The translations under genes and the position numbers were made by a program. The notes below the pieces were generated by a model. The model was given only the letters and a program-made list of their open reading frames with translations. It searched no databases and had not been told where the DNA came from. From assembly GCA_964390565.1 (NCBI GenBank), contig CAYMII010000003.1, forward strand, positions 88,638 through 152,637: DNA of 64,000 nt, given 5' to 3'. This DNA comes from UBA8529 sp964390565 (GTDB lineage: Bacteria > Bacteroidota > Bacteroidia > Bacteroidales > Tenuifilaceae). Positions 59,609 through 64,000 of this stretch are shown one piece after another; position 1 is the first letter of the stretch, and each line of letters begins with the position of its first letter.

Positions 59609-60913
59609 TTATCCCCAAACCTCAAGCGGAACATCAACAACTTTCTCAAGATCTTTTTTATAGAAAAAAGATCCAATAAAAAACAGAAGCGATGAAATAA
59701 TTAAGAATATCGGAAGAATTGATAATGCAGTACTAATATCCGTTTTATCTGAGATTAATCCAATAACTATTGGACCGGCTGATGCTCCAAGCAGATTTTG
59801 AGTTATTACGGCAATTGCGTAAGATGTGGCTCTAAGGCCAGGATGTACTAGATCTTGAGTCACTGCACCAGCTGCGGGAATAAACATTGTTACTGAAACG
59901 CCAAGCATCAAAAGAAAGATATATTGCAGCGTACCATCAAAAACCACAAATGATAAGAATGCAAAAAAGGCAGCAATCAAAGTAGTTATTGAGGGAAGCA
60001 AAAGTCTTGCATTCACCTTTTTCTTTCTCCATTTATCCGCCAAGTATCCGCCAACAGGTGCGCCAATAATTGCTAGAAGCATTACCAGGGAGGCTTTTGC
60101 ACCTGCCTTTTGAAGTGGAATATTATCTAATCTGCTGAAAAAACTTGGAAGCCACGACATTAAAGCGGTTGTAACAAAAACAATTCCCGTCATTCCAAAG
60201 TAGGTTAGCATTAAAGAAGGCTTGCTGAAAAACTCTTTTAAAATATCTTTAAACGACATTTTAGTTTGACCTACTGCTTTCTCTGTACTTGTACCATTTT
60301 CGTTTTTAACAAGGCTAACCGTTTTATAATCCTTAATAAAGAAAAAGAGAATTGCAACTATCAACCCAGGTATTGCAACAACTCCAAAAGCACTTCTCCA
60401 ACCCCATTTTGCAGCAATAAAACCACCTAAAGCCACACCAATTGCCCCTCCTAAAGGAATTGAGGCATTCCATATCCCATTAATCCATGATCGTTTCTCC
60501 TTTGGATATAAAGCAGAAATCATTGCTATCCCTCCAGGAGCATAACCCGCCTCTCCGGCACCTATTACAGTACGTGTAAAGAAAAGTTGTGGGAAAGATT
60601 TTGTAAAAGCTGCGGCAGCAGTTGCAACGCTCCAAATTGCCGCCATGACCCCAATAGTATTTTTTCGACTCAATCTATCAACAATAATAGATACAGGAAT
60701 AACCAAAACTACAATTGCCCAGTAAACCGCAGATATCAATGAACCAAGTTGAGTATCTGTTAAGCTCCACTCCGCTTTGATGAATGGGAATAGCGATGTA
60801 ATGATCATTCTATCTACATAATCAAACATATATAGGAGAAAAAGAAGAGTGAAAATGTAGTTGGTATACCCTTTAGAAAAGAGATAACCTTCAGGAATAG
60901 GCTTTTTTGTCAT
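59609..60913 (-). CDS. MFS transporter
   Basis: A 434-residue major facilitator with 12 predicted helices, of the spinster/anion-cation symporter-like branch. Recognised are the LYMFDYVDRMIITSLFPFIKAEW start, the loop 2-3 motif DRLSRKNTIGVMAAIWS (RxxR-like) and the mid-protein GWRSAFGVVAIPGLIVAIL. The substrate is unknown. It is convergent with the cold-shock gene and has no operon partner. Confidence 0.88.
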   Translation of the reverse strand: MTKKPIPEGYLFSKGYTNYIFTLLFLLYMFDYVDRMIITSLFPFIKAEWSLTDTQLGSLISAVYWAIVVLVIPVSIIVDRLSRKNTIGVMAAIWSVATAAAAFTKSFPQLFFTRTVIGAGEAGYAPGGIAMISALYPKEKRSWINGIWNASIPLGGAIGVALGGFIAAKWGWRSAFGVVAIPGLIVAILFFFIKDYKTVSLVKNENGTSTEKAVGQTKMSFKDILKEFFSKPSLMLTYFGMTGIVFVTTALMSWLPSFFSRLDNIPLQKAGAKASLVMLLAIIGAPVGGYLADKWRKKKVNARLLLPSITTLIAAFFAFLSFVVFDGTLQYIFLLMLGVSVTMFIPAAGAVTQDLVHPGLRATSYAIAVITQNLLGASAGPIVIGLISDKTDISTALSILPIFLIISSLLFFIGSFFYKKDLEKVVDVPLEVWG

Positions 60914-61165
60914 AAAAGATTGATATCTAAACCAAACTCAAAAATACCACGATAATTATCAGAATATGCTTGCTAAATTTCAAGTTGCCAAGTTAAAAAA
61001 TAATCCCGAACCTTTTCACCTCACCTATAAATAGTTCATATTATGAACCTTTGAAAATCATTTGTTGTTTATACCATCAATCTTTCTATATTCTATATAA
61101 TATGCTTTAAACAAATCATTTTCGATTGCTTTTTTGTAAGTTTACACTATAAATTATTAAACATA

Positions 61166-61888
61166 ATGACGCCTTCTAATTTGGTTTCCAACATTCAAAA
61201 CTACTGTGCTGCAAATGCTTCTGAAGCCTTAGTAAAGAAATATTCACGCTACTTTAAGGAGGGTTACAATGCCTATGGATTAAGCCAAGAGTTAATTCAG
61301 AGTAAAGTGGATGAGATTATTAATACTGAAAGAATCGACTTTAAAACTATTATTGACACATCACTTATTCTAATACCTTCTGAAAAATATGAGGAGACCA
61401 GTTTTGCCATATTACTTTTCAAGGAGTTTAAAAAACAGTTTACCTCTGAAGTTTTTGATAATATTGAGAAGTGGTTCAATCTTGGAATTCATAACTGGGC
61501 ACACACCGATGTTATTTGCAGCGATATTATTGCCATTTTCCTTGAGAAGAAGATAATTACCTATAAAAGGATGGCAACATGGAGAACCTCAACAAACAAG
61601 TTTCAACGACGAGCCGTTCCGGTTGCTTTAATTAAGATGCTTAAGTATGAGAACGATTACCAACCCTTCTTCGATTTCATTGAACCTATGATGATGGACG
61701 AGGAACGGGAGGTTCATCAAGGGCTTGGCTGGTTTTTACGCGAAGCGTGGAAGAAAAATCCCGAGCAAACCGAGATGTTTATGATGCAGTGGAAAGATAC
61801 ATCGCCACGTCTCATTTTTCAGTATGCTACTGAGCGCATGAAGCCTGAACAAAAGCAGCATTTTAAAAGGACAAGAAACAATCGCTAG
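61166..61888 (+). CDS. DNA alkylation repair protein (AlkD-like HEAT repeat)
   Basis: A 240-residue all-helical protein of the AlkD family, a HEAT-like DNA glycosylase for alkylated bases. Repeats include FAILLFKEFKKQF, NWAHTDVICSDIIAIFLEKK and FQRRAVPVALIKMLK; VHQGLGWFLREAWKKNPEQTEMFMMQWKDT is characteristic. A GNAT gene follows 18 bases later on the same strand. Substrate range is unproven. Confidence 0.85.
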   Translation: MTPSNLVSNIQNYCAANASEALVKKYSRYFKEGYNAYGLSQELIQSKVDEIINTERIDFKTIIDTSLILIPSEKYEETSFAILLFKEFKKQFTSEVFDNIEKWFNLGIHNWAHTDVICSDIIAIFLEKKIITYKRMATWRTSTNKFQRRAVPVALIKMLKYENDYQPFFDFIEPMMMDEEREVHQGLGWFLREAWKKNPEQTEMFMMQWKDTSPRLIFQYATERMKPEQKQHFKRTRNNR

Positions 61889-61906
61889 CTTAATCATTGA
61901 AGAAAT

Positions 61907-62338
61907 ATGAACATATCAATACGAAAAGCTACATCCGATGATCTTGAGTCAATTTACTTACTGATCTGTGAACTTGAAGAACAGCATTTAGATGGAGAAC
62001 TCTTCGAGATCGTCTTCTTAAAAAACATTAATGACCCTGACATCCACTACTTAGTTGCAGTATTAAATAATCGAATTGTTGGCTTTTTAAGCCTTCATGT
62101 TCAGCACATTCTTCACCATTCAAAGCCAACTTGTGAGTTACAAGAGCTGAATATTAAGTCTGAACTTCGAGGCTCTGGTATCGGGGCACTGCTGATGAAA
62201 GAAGTTGAGCACATAGCCAAAGAACTTGATCTCGAAGAGATTGAACTCACTACAAAAATTCATCGCGATAGGGCTCAAACTTTTTACAAAAAATTAGGAT
62301 ATACATACACTCACAATAAGTTTGTGAAAAAACTATAA
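61907..62338 (+). CDS. GNAT-family N-acetyltransferase
   Basis: A 143-residue acetyltransferase of the GNAT fold: IRKATSDDLESIYLLICELEEQ, the beta4 VGFLSLHV, motif A IKSELRGSGIGALLMKEVEHIAKELD (the R-x-x-G-x-G/A acetyl-CoA loop) and the C-terminal FYKKLGYTYTHNKFVKKL. Target unknown; likely cotranscribed with the AlkD-like gene. Confidence 0.87.
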   Translation: MNISIRKATSDDLESIYLLICELEEQHLDGELFEIVFLKNINDPDIHYLVAVLNNRIVGFLSLHVQHILHHSKPTCELQELNIKSELRGSGIGALLMKEVEHIAKELDLEEIELTTKIHRDRAQTFYKKLGYTYTHNKFVKKL

Positions 62339-62483
62339 TCATCATTTAATCTTCTCATCTTCAAATTAATTGACAAACAATTGGCACATTGAATAATTGG
62401 CTAATTGTTTAATTGACCTTATGCTTAAAAGCATCATTATCTTATTTATTGCTCAAAAGTGAATTAGCTTTAACATCATTTTA

Positions 62484-62491
62484 TAACTTTG
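62484..62491 (+). promoter_or_regulatory. Probable -7 box for mutA
   Basis: TAACTTTG fits TAnnTTTG and lies 27 bases before the ATG. The segment upstream at 62368-62412 contains an AATTG-rich partly self-complementary run of unclear meaning. Confidence 0.5.
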
Positions 62492-62518
62492 CAGTCCGAA
62501 AATCCTAAAAGATTAATT

Positions 62519-64000
62519 ATGGCAGAAAAGAACAAGGATGCTAAGCTTATGACTGAATTTCCACCGGTTTCAACCGAGCAATGGGAATCAGTAATTCGCG
62601 AAGATCTTAAAGGCGCCGATTACGACAAAAAGCTGGTTTGGAAAACCATGGAGGGTATTAGTGTAAAGCCCTACTATCGCGCCGAAGACCTTAAGAATAT
62701 CGAAACCACAAAGGTGCTACCTGGGGAATTTCCCTACATTCGTGGCAATAACGAAACGGGCAATAATTGGCTAGTTCGTCAGGATTTTGACGTAAATGGC
62801 GATAATCCCGCTGAAACAAATCAAAAAGCGCTCGACGTACTTACAAAAGGTGTTGATTCGCTTGGTTTCAGATTATGTAAGGGTTGTGAACCATCATTCG
62901 ATGGCGTTAACAAGGTAATTAATGGTATCAATTTCGAAAAGGCTGAAGTTAACCTTATAGGCGGTGGCACATCGCGCAAAGCGTTGCCTTTCTTTATTCA
63001 AAAGATTAAAGAAACCAAAGCTGACCCCAAAAAGGTTAAAGCATCAATCGACTACAGCCCACTTTCATCATTTTCGCTTAATGGTAAATTCTGCTGCGAT
63101 GCAGAAACATCGTTCAATAGAATGAAGGAAACCATTGAGGCTGTTCGCGAATTCCCTCAATTCAAAGTAATTGGTGTTAATGGTTATATTTTCCATAATA
63201 GCGGTTCAACCTTAACTCAAGAACTAGCTTTTGCCCTTGCAATGGCAAATGACTACTTAGTGGCTCTTACCGATAGAGGTGTTTCTGTTGATGAGGCTGC
63301 TAACCGTATGCGTTTCAACTTTGCGATTGGAGCAAACTACTTTATGGAGATTGCCAAGTTCCGCGCTGCTCGCTTACTTTGGGCAAAAGTGGTTGAGGCT
63401 TACGGTCCAAAATCGCTAGAATCATCACGCATGAATATTCATGCCGAGACTAGCACTTGGAATAAAACCGTTTACGATGCTTACGTAAATATGCTTCGCA
63501 CAACTACCGAGGGTATGTCGGCTGTTATTGCGGGAGTTGACTCATTGAACATCCTACCTTTCGATACAACTTACCAAAGTTCAACTGCATTCTCAGAGCG
63601 TATTGCTCGCAATCAGCAGCTAGTTATTAAGGAGGAATCATATTTTGATAAAATTGCCGACGTTGCAGCAGGTAGCTACTATATCGAAAACCTAACCGAT
63701 TCAATTGCTCAAGAGGCATGGAAACTTTTCATTAAGATTGAGGAGATGGGTGGTTACCAAGCAGCTTTCACCAAAGGATTTATCCAAGACCAGATTAAAG
63801 AGGTTGCTCGCAAGCGCGATGCAAACATCACCTCACGTCGCGACACCGTTTTGGGAACTAACCAGTATCCAAACTTTACCGAGAACGCAGACCTAAAGGT
63901 TATCAAGGAGAGTGCAGCAAAACGTCCAGTTGTTCAAAAAACTGCTGAGATGATTGCCGAACCACTCGTACCTTACCGTGGTGCTCAAGCCATTGAGGAA
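62519..64000 (+). CDS. mutA: Methylmalonyl-CoA mutase small subunit (C-terminus beyond window)
   Basis: 494 codons of the small (beta) subunit of adenosylcobalamin-dependent methylmalonyl-CoA mutase, which converts succinyl-CoA to methylmalonyl-CoA in the propionate pathway. The N-terminus reads MAEKNKDAKLMTEFPPVSTEQWESVI, with EVNLIGGGTSRKALPFFIQKI, FKVIGVNGYIFHNSGSTLTQELAFALAMANDY, MRFNFAIGANYFMEIAKFRAARLLWAKVVE and RMNIHAETSTWNKTVYDAYVNMLRTTTEGMSAVIAGVDSLNILPFD. The beginning is complete; the downstream large subunit (mutB) is expected after the window end. It implies propionate/succinate metabolism. Confidence 0.95.
   Translation, partial: MAEKNKDAKLMTEFPPVSTEQWESVIREDLKGADYDKKLVWKTMEGISVKPYYRAEDLKNIETTKVLPGEFPYIRGNNETGNNWLVRQDFDVNGDNPAETNQKALDVLTKGVDSLGFRLCKGCEPSFDGVNKVINGINFEKAEVNLIGGGTSRKALPFFIQKIKETKADPKKVKASIDYSPLSSFSLNGKFCCDAETSFNRMKETIEAVREFPQFKVIGVNGYIFHNSGSTLTQELAFALAMANDYLVALTDRGVSVDEAANRMRFNFAIGANYFMEIAKFRAARLLWAKVVEAYGPKSLESSRMNIHAETSTWNKTVYDAYVNMLRTTTEGMSAVIAGVDSLNILPFDTTYQSSTAFSERIARNQQLVIKEESYFDKIADVAAGSYYIENLTDSIAQEAWKLFIKIEEMGGYQAAFTKGFIQDQIKEVARKRDANITSRRDTVLGTNQYPNFTENADLKVIKESAAKRPVVQKTAEMIAEPLVPYRGAQAIEE

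Noticed and set aside
62368..62412. Hairpin or attachment site in the AATTG-rich run upstream of mutA
   Set aside because: It is imperfect and low-complexity; a chance simple repeat is as likely.
1..64000. CRISPR array, tRNA or rRNA genes
   Set aside because: No regularly spaced repeats, no TTCGA-type tRNA arms with acceptor stems and no rRNA sequence were seen in any gap.

Overview
The window looks like chromosomal DNA from a low-to-mid GC, probably anaerobic or facultative, fermentative member of the Bacteroidota (Bacteroidales-like). The evidence is the recurring Bacteroidota -7 promoter box TAnnTTTG, a type IX secretion gene (porQ) in its usual porQ-cmk-ispH cluster, FISUMP, DUF3078, DUF4412 and DUF5683 proteins, and a FecI/FecR-type sigma/anti-sigma pair. 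An [FeFe]-hydrogenase maturase (HydF), a class I fumarase, an aspartase and methylmalonyl-CoA mutase fit fumarate/propionate-type fermentation. No rRNA, tRNA or CRISPR array was seen.

Layout. 1-3.4 kb: start of parE, then a metal-transport operon. It has a good TTTG-N19-TAnnTTTG promoter, a 16-codon leader ORF (MDDDPAICFINPHTAR) inside an attenuator-like leader, an MgtE-type Mg-sensing protein with no membrane domain, and an Nramp-related (probably Mg2+) transporter. 3.4-11 kb: PLP enzyme, dicarboxylate symporter, methyltransferase, DUF3078 protein, mscL and a cyclic-2,3-diphosphoglycerate-synthetase-like GTPase. 11-16 kb: a signalling/envelope operon with a SiaC-like protein, a TPR-SpoIIE phosphatase, an OmpA-like protein and a protein with five Ig-like repeats. 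16-19 kb: hydF, a DUF4412 protein and a small membrane protein.

19.2-22.4 kb is an accessory island lying between aspA and a 20-bp copy of the aspA 3' end. It holds an IS4-family element (1416 bp, 9-bp target duplication) that landed in the loop of a REP-like palindrome, a BIME-like hairpin group, a remnant of a PD-(D/E)XK nuclease, and a DUF4143 ATPase.

22.4-45.4 kb: aspA, DMT transporter, YkgJ protein, the minus-strand block porQ-cmk-ispH-priA, a lipid kinase, parA-parB-DUF5683-LysM transglycosylase, an SGNH/MBOAT O-acyltransferase pair, fumarase, ArsC-like protein, a FISUMP lipoprotein, thyA-folA. 45.4-50.8 kb: clpX, clpP and tig on the minus strand, with two plus-strand envelope genes between clpP and clpX. 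50.8-55.4 kb: an ECF sigma/FecR system whose output proteins are an STN-domain protein without a TonB barrel and its STN-less paralogue. 55.5-64 kb: aroK, truA, dcp, a cold shock protein, an MFS transporter, an AlkD-like protein, a GNAT acetyltransferase and the start of mutA.

The most novel candidate is the 0.72-3.4 kb magnesium operon. Its leader peptide begins with an acidic/proline run (DDDP) like that of enterobacterial MgtL. The leader RNA has mutually exclusive pairings that could hide or expose a strong Shine-Dalgarno sequence, which is itself unusual in this phylum.
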